Positions 45,438 to 60,061 of a stretch of DNA of 64,000 nt are shown here, one piece after another; the first letter of the stretch is position 1; every line of letters begins with the position of its first letter. This DNA comes from Congeria kusceri (lineage: Eukaryota; Mollusca; Bivalvia; Myida; Dreissenidae). The position numbers and the translations under genes were made by a program. Where the stretch lies: contig CM051024.1 of the NCBI GenBank assembly GCA_027627225.1, forward strand, positions 79,614,704 through 79,678,703. Direction: 5' to 3'. The notes beneath the pieces are model-generated. The model saw only the letters and a program-made list of their open reading frames with translations. It was not told the origin of the DNA and ran no database searches.

Positions 45438-47640
45438 TTTGAAGGGTTTCAAATAAAACTTCATATACTGATAGAGGACAATGAGAGGAAGGGAAGTGTA
45501 CAGGGACCATAACTCTTTCTTCAATAATTTAGCAGTTATTGCCCTTTGTTTAATTTTCTTGTGCGGAACATATCTCCATTTGTATAGAAGGGATTCAAAT
45601 GAAACTTCATATATAGATAGAGGACAATGAGAGGAAGTGCAGAGCACAAAGACCACAACTTTTTCTTCAATATTTACGGAGTAATTGCCCTTTGTTTTGT
45701 GTTGTGCAGAGCATAACTCCATTAGTATTAAAGGAATTTTAAATAAAACCAAATATATTGATAGATGACATTAAAAAGAAATGCAGATTACAAGGATTAA
45801 AACTTTTTCTTCAATATTTTTGGAGTTATAGCCCTTCAGTTTTCTTGTGCACTGCAAAACTCCATAGTATTGAAGTAATTTAAAATACAACCGCATATAT
45901 TGATGGAGGATGTTGAGAGAAAGTGCATAGTACAAGGCCCATAACTCTTTTTGTAGGAAGCGTCATTTTTGGCAACAAGTAACTGACATTGTGTTGCCTT
46001 CCCCTGACAAGAATACGCTTCGGGGACATACGTTATATCCTGTGACAAGCCTTGTTTATTCAATATTGACCAGAGGTGCATGGTTTGTGTATGACCATAA
46101 AATCGCGGATGGTATCGATAATGGGCGAAATCGGACCAGGAACCTTAGAGTTATTACCCCTTTTTCAAGGCAAAATGCCGACATTGTATATTTTTAATTA
46201 AGTTCTTATCCAATCATGACCAAACTTCCACAGCTTGTGTTTGACTAAAAAGTCTCAGTTGAAGCCAAAGATGGGCAAATTTGGACCACAACCAGCGCAG
46301 TTAGGTCCCTTGATTGCATTTTTATTCACAGAGACTTCAGTTGTCTTCTAATCTTAACACAACGTCCACAGTTTGTGTATTATCAAAAGATCAGAGCAGA
46401 CGCCGGACGCCCAGACAATGGGCCGGATTAGACCACAAACACCATAGTTATGTTCCCGTTTTTGTTCAAGAATGGGCAGAAATTGCATTTTCCCTGCTAG
46501 AGACTTCATTTTTCGTCCAATCTGGATCCGCGCCAGATCTCAGGAACTAATAGATCGAATTCAATGAAACTTTATATGCATCATCCCAGTTTAAAGACCT
46601 GCCTGTATAGACAGGTCGTTTCAGTCTGATGATTTTTCAGGAAATTGTTGCCCTTTGATTATAAATTGGCTGTTGTGCCTGTCACACAATAACATAGCCA
46701 TGGGTGTAGGGACTTCAAAAACTACTTGGTACAAACGTTTGCTGCCAGAAGCTAACTTGTATCTTTAATGAATCGTGTCTGTAGGTCAAAGGTAAAGGTC
46801 ACACCTAGAGTTCAAACGTCAAAATTGGCACTGCTTTTCCGTGCTTTAACTTGCCATGGATTTTAAAACTAACTGGCACAAATGTTAGCCTCCATGAGAC
46901 AGCATGAAGTGCACCTATACCAGTTCCGTAGATCAAAGGTGAAGGTCACACTAAGAGGCCAAAAGTCCAAATCAGCTTTTTGCTTGTCTGAACTATGATC
47001 TGGCAATTTATTGAATTTATTGAAGTCTTTTCAAATTAATTGGCACAAATGAGACGGCATGTCGAAAACAAGAACCAGAACTGTAGATCAAATGTCAAGG
47101 TTAAAGCTCAAAAGTCGAAATTGGCAGGTCCTTAGGTTTAGGGTCAAGGCCACAGTTAGAGGTTAAAGCGGCATCGGGGAGAATTCATCGGTACTACCGA
47201 TATTGTTGTCGTTCATAGAGACTTCATTTTTCTTCCAATCTTGACTAAACTTCCAAAGTGTGTTTGTAATCATACGGTTCAAGTGGTAGCCAACAATGGG
47301 CCGGATTGGTCCACAAGCACCACAGTTATGGCCCCTTGTTTGTGGAAAAAAGCAAAAATTACGTTTTTTTCATGCATGGAGATTTCTTTTTTTCATTCAA
47401 TCCTCATCAAACACGACAGGTTGGTATGGCAATACGATTTCAGCACAAGCAGTAAAAGAGACAGATCATGCTACGTACACTGGGGTTATTTTCCCTTAAA
47501 TGTGAAAGTAAATGTAAAAATTAACTTGATGCAAGACAGGGATCTCATTTTTTCAACTAAACACAAAATTGTCTAAACAATGCGTTTATGACCATCAGAT
47601 CTTAATCAAAATTGAATATATGACGGGTAAATTGTATTAA
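45438..47640 (+). repeat. Degenerate repeat tract (two dispersed families in series)
   Basis: 45438-46060 has diverged units built on ATAACTCTTTCTTCAATAAT-like and GCAGAGCATAACTCCATTAG-like text, about 110-130 bp apart. It ends at CTTCGGGGACATACG and CTGTGACAAGCCTTGTTT. 46080-47400 has diverged units with GACTTCA.TTTTC.TCCAATC, a CCACAGTTTGTGT-type block and ATGGGCCGGAT.. ACCACA. Both are non-coding and of a type that I associate with bivalve introns and intergenic DNA. Confidence 0.6.
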
Positions 47641-48030
47641 CCTCCACTCGTTGGAACAAGCCGGCAAGCATGACATGACATGACAGGTCGCCATTACCTT
47701 TCAGAACAGCATTAACAGGTCGCCATTACCTTTTAGAACAGCATTAATAACATCATTCCTCCAAAACTCTCTGCGAAAACTTGTCTACAACTGTAAAGAA
47801 AATATACCCGGGTCCATACTTGTTTATGGCCATGAGATTTGTCTTCGACAAGCTTTGGCAAGACAAGGAGCAGAAGAAAGACATGTTTGAGAGTTAATCA
47901 GATAGATAAATTATTTAAGGATATTATGGCGTACATTCCCACATTTGTTCAAGCCTGTCACAACAGTTAGGATTCCATCTTTGACAGTATTCAGGTGAGC
48001 CCTTTGGGCCATCATGTACCCCTTGTTTCT
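47640..48030 (+). repeat. Dispersed repeat, second copy of the 820-1215 family
   Basis: GGAACAAGCCGGCAAGCATG at the left and CAGGTGAGCCCTTTGGGCCA then TCATG at the right match 820-1215. A short direct duplication, CAGGTCGCCATTACCTTT, occurs twice (about 47685 and 47718). Confidence 0.65.
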
Positions 48031-48399
48031 GTTTGGAATACAAATCAATCAACTAAGTAAGGGAATGAAATAAGGGTGGTTCCAACTCCGGGTCACTATA
48101 ACCATACATTTTTACTTTGGTCAAATATGTGTTTTTGAGTATGAACGTCCTGTTGTTGATTGTAAACTTCTATCATTGTCAATTTTAAAAATACATAATT
48201 GGCGAAGTGTTTGTTCGAAACTGTACATTATTTTTAATTGATCAAATTACTGATAGTAAACGATTAAATACTGTATAATATATGTTACAGGGCGACTTAG
48301 ACGTGCAATCCTATCCGGAAAAAGGTGGCTGTTGTTCGTAGTTTTAGGTAAAGTACAAACAAATTCCTATTACAGCAACATGAATAATACTTGCAAAAT

Positions 48400-49140
<741 letters not shown>

Positions 49141-49157
49141 TATATATAGAGATAATT

Positions 49158-50029
49158 ACAAACCTGGTCTTGAGTAATATATCAGCTGAGGTTAAGAATA
49201 ATATAACGTCGAGGCTTGCCGGAGCCGTTATTTTATTCGTGGCGAATGAGATATATTACAGCAGACCAGGCAGTGACCTGTTTTTCTATTTATCATACCA
49301 CAGTTTACTAAATATTACACCAAACTAGCTTATTTCTATATTAAAAACTAAGAGCTGCGATGATTTTGCAGAACCGTCTTTTACATGTTCTAATACATGT
49401 AGAGATCGATTTCAAAAAGTTGATAGGATGATACCATTTTATTTACATTTCCTAATGATAAATATGTTCACTACAAATATATAGATTACACACACGTTCA
49501 TGCATATAATATTAAAAACGCATACTGAAATGATTTGCAACGATCAATTTTATCGGAAAACACAAGTCACCGAATTGTTTTGAGACGCCATTATGGAGTT
49601 GTGTATTGAAGTTGACATTTTCAAGATCATGTTAATATTGATTATAGTTTGATCAATATTTTGTAAAAATGTTTGTGTCTTAGCATAAACGTATCCGTGT
49701 AGCGAGTTGTAGTACGTTTATTTGGAATTTATTGAAATAATTGTGCATGGATGATTTATTGTTCATTACAGTAACGAAGTGCGCGTTTATGTAAATATTT
49801 ACAAATAACGTGTTGTGATTTATGCCGAACAAAAATAAATAAATTATATAGGTTCTTGGTATAAAAGTGTTTGTTTTGTTTGATCTGATTCATTTTTACT
49901 TCAACTCTTGACTTTATAGTGGATTCAGAGTAACATGAAGTACATCCACTCATTGACTCTAGCGACATAATATAAAAATATATCAGGCACCTTTGTATCA
50001 GTCCAATTTCAGCATAGTGGTATGATAAA
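49158..50029. mobile_element. Repeat family B, copy 2
   Basis: It aligns along its length with 38626-39548: hairpin arms (AACCTGGTCTTGAGTAATAT and ATATATTACAGCAGACCAGG), the inner AATATAACG/CCGTTATTTTATTCGTGG stem, TTTATCATACCAC at the start and GTGGTATGATAAA at 50017-50029. It is diverged but collinear, and inserted right after the microsatellite. Confidence 0.85.
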
Positions 50030-51394
50030 TATATTAAAGCTCAGGCGGGATTTAGAAAAAAAGAGCAATTTTTGATAACAATTTTTTTTTTATATCAGGG
50101 TACATGAGGTTGAAATTGTCAACAAATTTACATACATAGTGTCTACGTCAGGCGAACACTTTTCATGTACATATCAATCATTAGCAGAATTTACAAACTT
50201 ATTGAACGTTTTCTTAATTACGGAAGTGATGTATTTGACTTAAATAATAGTAAATGCATAGAAAGAATGCACTTAGTTTTTGCCAAACTTTGTTAGAAAT
50301 AAGAAAACAGATACAAAATATTCTCATATACGGGGATCTGGGACAAAATCCGCTTATTTATTATCAATTTGTTAAAGTTATAAACTATTGGTTACAGTTT
50401 TACAGTGTGATAATGTTAATTTTTTTTTTGTCAACGTTGTACATAAGATATTATTAAGTGATTTTGACATGTACCCATAACAATTGTCTTGGTTTAAAAT
50501 GTTTAACACTGTACTAGATAATGTAGCTTTAAGCTATGTACGGTACATCCTGGGTGTTGGTGATGTTATTGTTGTTATCTCAATTGTTAACCAAAGAATC
50601 GCAGATATGTATATATAAAATTTATCTGCGGACCTTCTTAATACTACGAATACAATATAGCTTATCTCGGAAATTGTGTAAACTTAACAAAGTTTAGAAT
50701 TGCCTTACCACGTGTAAGAGTTTCAGCCGAAATACTGAAAGTAGAGTCAGGCAAGGCGTGCAACTTACATTTTTAAAGCCTTTCAACACAAGTATATTAC
50801 GAGTGAAGTGTGTCCAAAACAGTTATAAATATGGTAGGTGAAGATTTAGTTATGAATTGTATTGCCAAAATGAATCCTTTTACTCTGTGTATATATTTTT
50901 AGAAATATTAAGTTTGGCATTTGAACACGCATGGATAATGTTAACCCATAAATGTATATACCTCTTATGGACATTATTAATGTTCATGTATGTGAACATG
51001 TATGCTATTTACCAATGCATTGTATTTACTTATAGTTGTGTATCAATGTTTACCCATGGGCATATTGCCTAAAGTATTAGAAATACTACTATTACTACTA
51101 TTGATAATTTCACAAATTATTCTATTACTCTTACTACAATTTCTACTATGACTACTACTGCTTGGATAATCGACTTGGATAAGTCACCAGTTTCAGCCGC
51201 TGCAGTTCGGTACTGGTTGATGACTGACTTCGACCCAATAGCCAGTTTTTCCCGCCATAGAGATGAAGTAGCACACACACACTTGATAATTCCACATGCG
51301 AACGAAACAGCTTATCAACCGGTGTCACAGTCCACGTCAAGGACGGTGACAAAAGGTATTGATAGTAATATTGCTCTAAAACTGTTTCCTTTCT

Positions 51395-51395
<1 letters not shown>
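50030..51395. other. AT-rich stretch, no gene recognised
   Basis: Contains short ACT-rich pieces near 51085-51155. A plus-strand ORF from 51148 runs into the TA microsatellite and has no recognisable domain. Confidence 0.45.
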
Positions 51396-51397
<2 letters not shown>

Positions 51398-51448
<51 letters not shown>

Positions 51449-51470
51449 TAAATATATTTATATTTATATG
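51398..51470 (+). repeat. (TA)n microsatellite
   Basis: An uninterrupted TATATA run of roughly 40 bases, followed by AAATATA variants. Confidence 0.95.
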
Positions 51471-51679
51471 TCTTTTTAGTCATTTGCTTGGCTTTTGTTC
51501 GATAAGAGTGCCAATTTGTTTTAACATTGGTAAATTTATTCTTATACACTGTCACGACTATCAATACACAAACGTCTCTCGTTTCTTGAAATCAGTGTTA
51601 CATGTAAACACATAAAAACGTCCAGATTTATTCAGACAATTCAGACAATCGTCCATACTTTTCGGCTGAGAAATATATA

Positions 51680-51990
51680 AAAACTGTCCCGTTCTGCTGA
51701 TAATAGTAAGCATCATACAAACGTACACCATTCTTCTAATAAGTGCTAGAATCATACCGAAGTGAAACCGTTTCTGCAGAATGCCGTTCATTTTAAGAAG
51801 TATGCATACTTCCACCATTCTTTTCATCAGTGCTAGAAGCATACAAACGAAAAACACTTTTCTGCAGAATGCAGCTAATTGTAAGAATTATACAAACTTT
51901 CACCATTCTTCCCATAAGTGCTAGAATCATATAAACGAGCAACCTTTTCTGTAGAATGCTGCTAATTGTAAGAATTATACCAACGTATGC
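51680..51990 (+). repeat. 87-bp tandem repeat, about 3.5 copies
   Basis: CTGCAGAATGC starts at 51774 and 51862, and CTGTAGAATGC at 51949, giving periods of 88 and 87 bp. Units share CACCATTCTT and AGTGCTAGAATCATA. Confidence 0.85.
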
Positions 51991-52625
51991 CCTTTCAAAA
52001 GCAACCCGTGCAGTAATTTGCGAGAAATATTATTCCGGTCCGCTTTGTCATTTGTTACAAAGCGTACTAATACATTCCATATTGAAGTAATACAGATAAC
52101 CGATATTACAAACTAAAGAATAGTTCAATTTTAATTATCTTACATTTTCCCATGGCAATTAAAGGGAAGATTTTGACGTTTGAATGTGCAACAACCAACA
52201 TGTTATTGCAAGCGTTTAAATAATGACAGTTCTTCTTTAATTCAACCTAAGATAAGAAGCTCTTAACACTCTTAATCATTGTAAGTTCTGAAGTCATGTT
52301 GTAGACAGACTGCTGAACACTAAATGTAAATGTAAATGTAAATTATAATTTACATCTAAAATGAAAGAATTCGACTTGCGTTACTTCGAAAGAAATCAAA
52401 CGTCTGTATTATAACATGTAACAATAAAGGTACTTGTTTATAGGTCGTAAAGTTTGCACCAATTTTAACGATGCTTTGATATATTTCAGAATGAGTATTG
52501 TGAACCTACATTTAATTTAATTATGTTTTCATTTTCACAACATGCTCGCTTTTTACTTGTATGTACTATAACGGCGCTTAAGTTTCATCTATTTTCTAAT
52601 AGTATTTCGTAACCTGCGTGTACAG

Positions 52626-52731
52626 AGACTTACCCCCATAGTGTACAGTGAACCTTGCAGCGGAACAATCAACGACTCACGTCGGACCACGTTATTCCAC
52701 AACTATGACAAAGTACAGCACTACATAAATG
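52626..52731 (+). CDS. Candidate upstream exon of the DUF1647-like gene
   Basis: An open frame, RLTPIVYSEPCSGTINDSRR and onward, is bounded by acceptor GCGTGTACAG (ending 52625) and a GT after AAATG (52732). It ends with one spare base, exactly the phase needed by the exon at 53831. I do not recognise its sequence, so the link rests on phase and splice sites only. Confidence 0.35.
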
Positions 52732-53830
52732 GTATTGCTGTCAAAGCCTTATATAAATACAAATACTCATGCCTCAAAAGCAGATAAGATCACAATTTGT
52801 ATATTATTACAGGAAGTATCCGAAATAATAGGCCAGAGATTTAATGCCAATGTGGTTGACCAGAGTGGAAAATACAACTGACATCACTATTTTATTGGAC
52901 ATCACCTAGGCCTAGAGACATTGTGCCCAAAACATTGAAAACAATAAACATTAAACCACAATGTATTTAAATCTAGGGCCAATATGCATTGGAAACTTCC
53001 AGTCAATACACATCCATTCTTTATGCGTTTGGATCGAGACTCACTATGTTAATGAACGTTTAAAACAATCCGATTAATTTCAGTGTTGTTATTAATTACT
53101 AATTATTAAAAATATATACACTTGTCGTACGAATGTTCTGTAAGAGGTTATGGCACTGTAGCATGGTCGCCACCACCTAATGTGTTTGCCTTTATATGTT
53201 TTCACTAAAGGCCGCTGTAGTACATGGTTGGCGATAAATACAGGACATACTTATGGGCTGCTAAGAGTATTTTTCAACATTTATTAAAAGTCTCCTGATG
53301 CTGACCACTTTTGTTACATCTAATTCATTATGATCTCTTTGTCTGCAAAATGTATTCTGATTACAAGACTAGATACCTTCTGTATAGCTTTAGTATGTTA
53401 CTTTATTGAGAAATTATTAGAGTCAAGCACCATTATAATGTTCGTAATTCAGAAATAAAGTACATCATGTCCTCTACTATCCCGTTGACCGGTCTGGCCG
53501 AGTCCGTCGCTAAAGATGCGGACCGTCTTTTATGAGCGTTTACAGTATATGAATAAATAAGTTATCATACTCATACCTTGTTTTCCGTATAATACAGCAT
53601 TTACAAATACTTTTATGTAAGATAACATTTAGATCGTTTTCATTGGCTACACATTCTTTGATCTTTTGGTAAATTTATAAGCCATTGTTTTCGTTTAAAA
53701 GCATGTGATCAAAGGGCTCGCTTACTAACACAATTCCTGAAATCGTTTAATAAATTATGGTATAAAATGACAACTCTTGTCAGATCCTATATATCTTACA
53801 CATTTCTATCATCCTGTATTTATTTGCCAG
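52732..53830. other. Intron upstream of the DUF1647-like core
   Basis: AT-rich sequence ending in a good pyrimidine tract and acceptor (CTGTATTTATTTGCCAG). No further exon recognised. Confidence 0.4.
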
Positions 53831-56018
53831 ACTTATTCGGGAACTTGTCAGACATAAACGCGCTACCTAAAGACGCTGACCCAGTGTTTATAACTGGAGC
53901 TTCCTCTAATCACTTGCACGAGTCCCTAGACATGTTCAAGAACTTCAATTCTGTGGTGAGGAAAATGAAACCAAAACTGAGAATGATATTTTATGACTTG
54001 GGGCTGCAAGCTGGCGAACCAGAAAAAGTAAGGCTATCTTATTGTCTCTTAAACATCTTAACTGTATATTATTACTTTACGCCTTTGGTTTAAAAACGCG
54101 ATATCTTGTGCCAAATTCAGAACACTTAAAAATAATAATTATGTATAATTTAAAAATAAATTAAATCTTTTAAGTACCCTTTTTCTTTTCTTTTTTCTAT
54201 TATCGAAGTTTCCCAGGATTTTGTCTGCAATAACATTTTGTAAGTTAATTAATTAACGGATTGATCAATAATAGTATAAATACTTTTTGAAAGATTAATT
54301 ACTTTAACGGATATAATAAATCACAAAGATGCACTGGTTGGTTGGAAAGACAGATAGCGGCATTTTGTAGTAGATCGTTTTAAATTTGGGTAACAACAAT
54401 GTATTTTGGATCCGCTACATTTTTTGCTCCTTTATTTAAATGTCTTTATCATCAGCGATACTCGTAAAATTTCCAATCCAACATCATGATTTTTAAATGT
54501 TTTCTTCATTAGTTTCCTTAAATACAATGTACAGGTTTTATAATAATTATAATGTTTCAGTCTTTTAGTCATTCTAAATTTCGTTGGGCTTTTTGTTTCA
54601 GGGAGCTGAATTGGGAATACTATTATACGATGTTTCGCTTCGTTTTTTATGAACACGAGTTTCCTTTTAACAATGCGGCTAAGTTGCAAAATAAAAAAAC
54701 AGAACCATAGCAGTATTTCTTCAGCAATAAGTAGTATATTAACATACATTTTGTGAAACTGCAGGAGAAACCATTTATAGCATGTCATTGACGTGCCCGT
54801 AAACATAGATAGAATACTATTCCTAATATAAACTACCTGCAACATTTTGTACGTGTTTCAAACCACAAGTCAAACGTTTCTATGTATGTTTTAGGATTAG
54901 GTCAACTGTTCCACATATAGTGGAGCCCTTTATTAATGTCGCCCTATTTTAAATCGCTTTGTTAACCTATTTGTTTTTAGATAAAATCAATCTGTCAGTG
55001 TGAATACAGACTGTTCCCATTTGAAAGGTTTCCAGATCACGTGAAACAACTCAATGCCTATGCCTTCAAACCGCTGTCAATAATGGTAAGGTATATATAG
55101 ATGCTGTGGTGGCTTTTAGAACACACGTATAGTAAATTCAGCGGTAATCACACGAAACAAAATTTATTTAATGAATTATTGAATTAAAATAAAATGTATG
55201 AGACAATGTGTTATCTTTAAATCTCCGCAATAATTTATAGTTATTTATAGTGCAACGATTCTACTACATGCATAATCTGGCTATCTGTATTATTTTAGAT
55301 TGTTTGGTGTCATTAAGTACACGGTTATTCTATCGGCATCTAACTAATTATTATCCGTCTAGTTCCGAATTTGTAGTATGTGTTTATCTGCGGCTTTATT
55401 TTTGTTAAATTGCCTAAGGTCAGCGTCAATTTTACCGAATTTGCTTTGATGGCAAAGGATTCAAAGATTCAGCTGCTGGGATTTATAAAGTTTAAGACTT
55501 CTTTTCATGTTCATACACGAATGTTTATGTTTATAATCCAGATGGTTTTGAAGGAATACCCGTTCGCCTTGTGGATGGATGCATCAATACGTTTTAAGGA
55601 AGCTAACATTTCACAACTGTTCGACATGGCTCGAAAACTGGATGTCATCTGTATGGACGGCGACGGATCAATCGCGCTTCGAACACTTCCGGCGACCTTC
55701 GAATATTTTAGCGAGCAGCCGTGCACCTTCCAAAATCTGTCAGAAATTCAAAGTGGATTTTCGATCATACGAACAGCTCCATTTGTTGTGGAGAACATAC
55801 TTAAGCCTTGGGTTGCATGCGCCCTTCTGATTGACTGTATGGCGCCACACGATGGACCTATGAAATATTTATATTGTGGTCAGCATGGAAAAGTCTATGG
55901 CGATTGTCATAGATTTGATCAGTCCGTGTGGAGAATACTGCTGTATCGCGCTTACGGCTATGACGTTTTCAAACACATGCAAAACTATCGAGGAGATTTC
56001 GTGTATATAGTACGTTGA
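53831..56018 (+). CDS. DUF1647-like protein, putative glycosyltransferase-like, C-terminal exons
   Basis: Exons: 53831-54027, 54981-55085, 55542-56018. All have consensus borders (AAA/GTAAGG, TTTTTAG/, ATG/GTAAGG, AATCCAG/) and matching phases with no stop. Key text: PVFITGASSNHLHESLDMFK, IFYDLGLQAGEPEK, CEYRLFPFERFPDHV, YAFKPLSIM joined to MVLKEYPFALWMDASIRF, GFSIIRTAPFVVENILKPWV, CALLIDCMAP, and CHRFDQSVWRILLYRAYGYD near the end. The pattern (YDLGL, R-x-F-x-F-x-x-FP, the (W/L)xDAS acidic motif and CHRFDQS) is that of the DUF1647 family of nematode and mollusc proteins, thought to be secretory-pathway glycosyltransferase-like. That function is inferred. The N-terminus, where a membrane anchor would lie, is not assigned. 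A GTACGT overlaps the last codons, so an alternative further exon cannot be excluded. It is the only apparently intact host-type gene here. Confidence 0.65.
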
Positions 56019-57149
56019 ATCCAAAACACTATTAGCGAAACAATAGTGTTTAATAGGTGGCGATTGTGTTCTTGGGCCCAGCAACTAAATGTATAGCATT
56101 TCCTAAAGGGAATGTCAGACTTGCTATTATGTATAATAACCCCCTAATATTATTTACAACTGTCACCTCGCCTATCAGCTTTCTTGGTATTTATATCATT
56201 CTCTTAATGTATTCCAGTGTATTCGTTACCCTTTCTTGTTGCGAATAAGCTTGTCAATAAAAAGCAAAATACCATCGTGCTGTACTTGAGTTAAGCCAAG
56301 CTTTTAGCATTACACAAACGTCCTTATTCATAACATAATAAGCTTACCTCTATGAGACCATCAGTTATTTGTGAAACTATTATCTGGCAAGATTGAACGG
56401 CACTCATTATTTTTTGCCAATATATTCGCTAGTATTCGGAATTAAAACCTCAACACAAACTCGTGAGATATTTCTGCTGATACTATTAGTATACGCTTTA
56501 CTACAGACGAATATTAGTCGGTGTAATTTTAAACTGCTAGACCGCTAGGAATGTTTCGGTTGACTTTCCGGTATTTTAAAGTTATTTTACGATACAATAG
56601 ACGTCGCGCCTATTTGATGTACCTGACTATGGAACTGGTCTGTCTGAATTTCAGTCTAAATGCACACGTGCTTTTATGCATGCATCACAGTATCATATAG
56701 CATGTTCTTTGGGATCTATAATTTAAAACCAAACAAACGACGATTTTGATACAAAAATTAATAAGTTCATATTTCAACCTTGCCAAATATGTCCGGTTTT
56801 CATTTCGTGCAACACATACATGTAGTAAAATCGAGTGCGTACGTGTTTACTCAATATTATTTCTGATGCGTCAGGTTAACAATTCCGGACTGTGTTTCAT
56901 GTATTGCTGTTGACGTGTTGTTGTTGTTGTTGTGTTTGTTGTTGTTGTTTTTTCAAATATTTTGGAACCATTTTAGTCCTGTGTATGTACATGTATACGC
57001 GTAAAACACATGGACTTAAACCCGTTTTCTTAAGCAATATTCTTTCAAGATCCCGTTCCGCGAATAATATCAAATAATTTAATTATGCGAGAATCGAATT
57101 CCTGTCTGTGTGCAAACGCATATATTCAGTGGTCATCGTGCTAGATTTT
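56019..57149. other. Downstream of the DUF1647-like gene, no gene recognised
   Basis: Contains a short GTT microsatellite near 56920-56950. Otherwise AT-rich without coding signal. Confidence 0.45.
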
Positions 57150-58230
57150 ACTCATTTATAGCTCGACTGTTCGAATAATAAGGGAGCTTTCCTACTGGTC
57201 CCGTCGTCGGCTTCGGCGGACGACTTAACTTGGCTCAGGTTTATAGTTAAAAGTCTAGTGACTTCAAAACTACATTCGTTATTTATTTGAAACATGGCAT
57301 ATATCTTTGTCATCAACTCCGGCATCAGGGGCAACATTACCCATAACTTTTTCTTTTGTATTTTGACATAGTGCTGCCCCTTTTTCACATAAATTTGCGG
57401 GTTAAAGTTTTTATTTGAATGTCTGATAACTTCAAAACTTGATAACTTGATAAATTATTCACTTGAAACGTGGAATGTACTTGTGTCATCAACTACAGTG
57501 TCAGTTGCCCCAATCCACATAACAATGTTTTGTATTCTGACAAGAGTTTTGTCCCCTTTTCGAATAGTTTTTAAGGTTAAAGTTTTTATTTAAGTCTCAT
57601 AACTTCTAAAATGTACACAAGTTATTCACTTTAAACCTGAACTTTGCCGTTATCGTCACTTTTAGCATCAGGTGCAACAATGCCCATAACGATGTTTTGT
57701 ATTTTGACAGGGGTATGCCCCTTTTTCACATAGATTTTAGTTTAAAGTTTTTATTCAAAAGTCATATAATTGCTAAATTACATAGGGTATTCACTTGAAT
57801 CTTGGACTACAGTTTAGTTTTCAACTCAAGCATCAAGTGCAGCAATCCACAAATATCTCTGGTTTGTATTATGACAGATTATTCCCCCTATTTACATAGG
57901 CTTTCAGGTAAGAGGTTTTATTTAAGTCTCATACTGTCAAACCTATGTAAAGTGTTAACTTGAAATTTTAAACATATCTTTGCCGTCAACCCCAGCATCA
58001 AGTGCAACAGTGCCCGTAACTCAGTTTTGTATTTTGACACGCTTATGCACCTTTTTCACTAAGATTTTGATAATAAATTTTAGGTTTAAAAGTATTTTTC
58101 ACTTGACCCTTTTCGCTTGAACCTTTAAGAATAGCATTGCCATCAACTTCAGCATCCGATGAAATAATTGCCATAACTGAGCTTTGTATTTCGACAGATT
58201 TATGCCCCTTCCACCTGAAATCCATCCGAA
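57150..58230 (+). repeat. ~170-bp degenerate tandem repeat, at least five units
   Basis: Each unit has GGTTAAAGTTTTTATTT (about 57400, 57573, 57738, 57912 and 58083, all variants), then CACTTGAAAC.T..A, CATCAACT..AGCATCA, TGCAACA.TGCCCATAAC and TTTTGTATTTTGACA..TTATG then CCCCTTTTTCACATA. Spacing is about 165-175 bp. A relic of the same family is near 61920-62060. Confidence 0.85.
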
Positions 58231-60061
58231 ATACTTGGCATAGTCGAGCGCGCTGTTCTTTGACTGATATAGTTATATTAAATATCGGTTTCGAAAACAT
58301 CGCGCGTATTACGATCTGAGTATAGAAAACTTAAGAATGGTGAGAGACTGTCATTGCTTAGAACAAGTACAAAAACAACATTTTAGCGCGATAAATAAGA
58401 TAACGTATGTATGTGAAATTTGTCAAAATAACATGTTTTGAACCTCAGTGGATATTTAATTACTTAAAGGCAAAACTTAGTGTGTGTCTATGTAATTAAA
58501 CAATATATGCTTGGTTTTGCCTTTAAACCATTTTGTTATTTCTTATAATCCAAATATTGTTGATACTTATATAATATCTAGTACTCAAACAAATCTCAGT
58601 GATCAGTTTTAAAACATTTCGCCAACTACATTCGTTGCAACAAGCAAATAATTGCACTACATGTACGTTGAAAATTGATACACATTTGATTTTTTGTCCC
58701 ATTTCGAGTACTACTACAGTGACCACTATATCAATACTGTGTTAACATTATAAATATGAACATATGCAAATACATTAATTATAATAATGCATATTAATGT
58801 TAGAGAGTTATAGGTAGTTAACATGTTTAGACTCAAACATTTGTATTGTAAGCAATGAATGGACAATGGTATTTCACTGAAAAACTTGGATTGCAATTAT
58901 ATACATTAATACTGTTTCATTATTTACTAAAAATATGTATATATTTATTCTAATAAAATGTGTTAATTACGTGTACGTCCAATGATGATATCAGTTATAA
59001 GTTGTCATATGCATTATACACAAAATGATGTTTTGTCAAGATTTCCAATTATATCACTATAATAGACTTGTACTGTATTAGTGTATGAGATATTTGTTTA
59101 AAGATAATATCAATAAATTATACACATTAATTGTAATTTCCTTTCTTTTTAAGGCATGTCTACTTTTCCACTTAAACCTGTTGTCTATATATTTTGTATA
59201 TGAATACTGGTAATGATGAAACATAAATACAAGACAACATAACTTTTTTAAATATTACATTTAACAATCAAAATTACAAGATCCTTTGAATCGTCAGTGC
59301 AGTTGGCCAGCCATGCTCACAAATGAATCCAGTTTTTTGCATTACATCTGAAATTTTTCTTCACATTTCAGGTTATGCGATGCTAAATAATGTCTCAAAA
59401 CAATAAACACTGCACAACCACTTTAAAATCCATTACGGTGCAAGAGTAGAGTAGATCTAGTAGGATTCAGTTACTAACTGAATCAGCAGCCTGAAAAGAA
59501 ATACACCAATCATAAAACATATACAAGTATTATACAATAAGTTTTACTTGCATTTACTACTTGGCACTATCACAGCTGTATCTGTATTGTTTATTAATTC
59601 TACATAACAAGTGTGTATGGTGATGTAATACACATTGACTTCAGCTGCAATACATTTTAATTTTAATACACACTCTTAAAATAATGTGATTGAGCTATAG
59701 AGCAATATTCTAAATCAATTAACTATCAATCAGCATTAGATGCCTGTACACTGTACTAATTCATTATAATTGATCCGAATATCCTAAATACACTAATTTG
59801 TGTTTACTGTATTAAAAAATACAAATGATACAGCTATGACAAGCATACCAATAAACAGACACACTGAGGGTTTAATTAAATTCGAAACGCCATTACAATG
59901 ACAAGCAAAAGAAGTACTTGATTTTCGGGCTCTTTTAAAATTGCTATGGAACATAAAGTACCTTTGCCATCTTGAATTAGCCGGTGTTACAGTATGAGAT
60001 TTGGGTAATGCCTGACCTTTAATAAGTAGGTAAAAATCGGGTACATTAATAACTCCTCACA
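58231..60061. other. AT-rich stretch, no gene recognised
   Basis: No exon, RNA or repeat signal that I can support. Confidence 0.45.

Noticed and set aside
51148..51615. 155-residue ORF on the plus strand
   Set aside because: It crosses the TA microsatellite and has no domain or conserved structure.
54432..54845. 137-residue minus-strand ORF
   Set aside because: It lies inside an intron of the DUF1647-like gene, with no recognisable domain and AT-rich Lys/Ile/Leu/Phe composition typical of chance frames.
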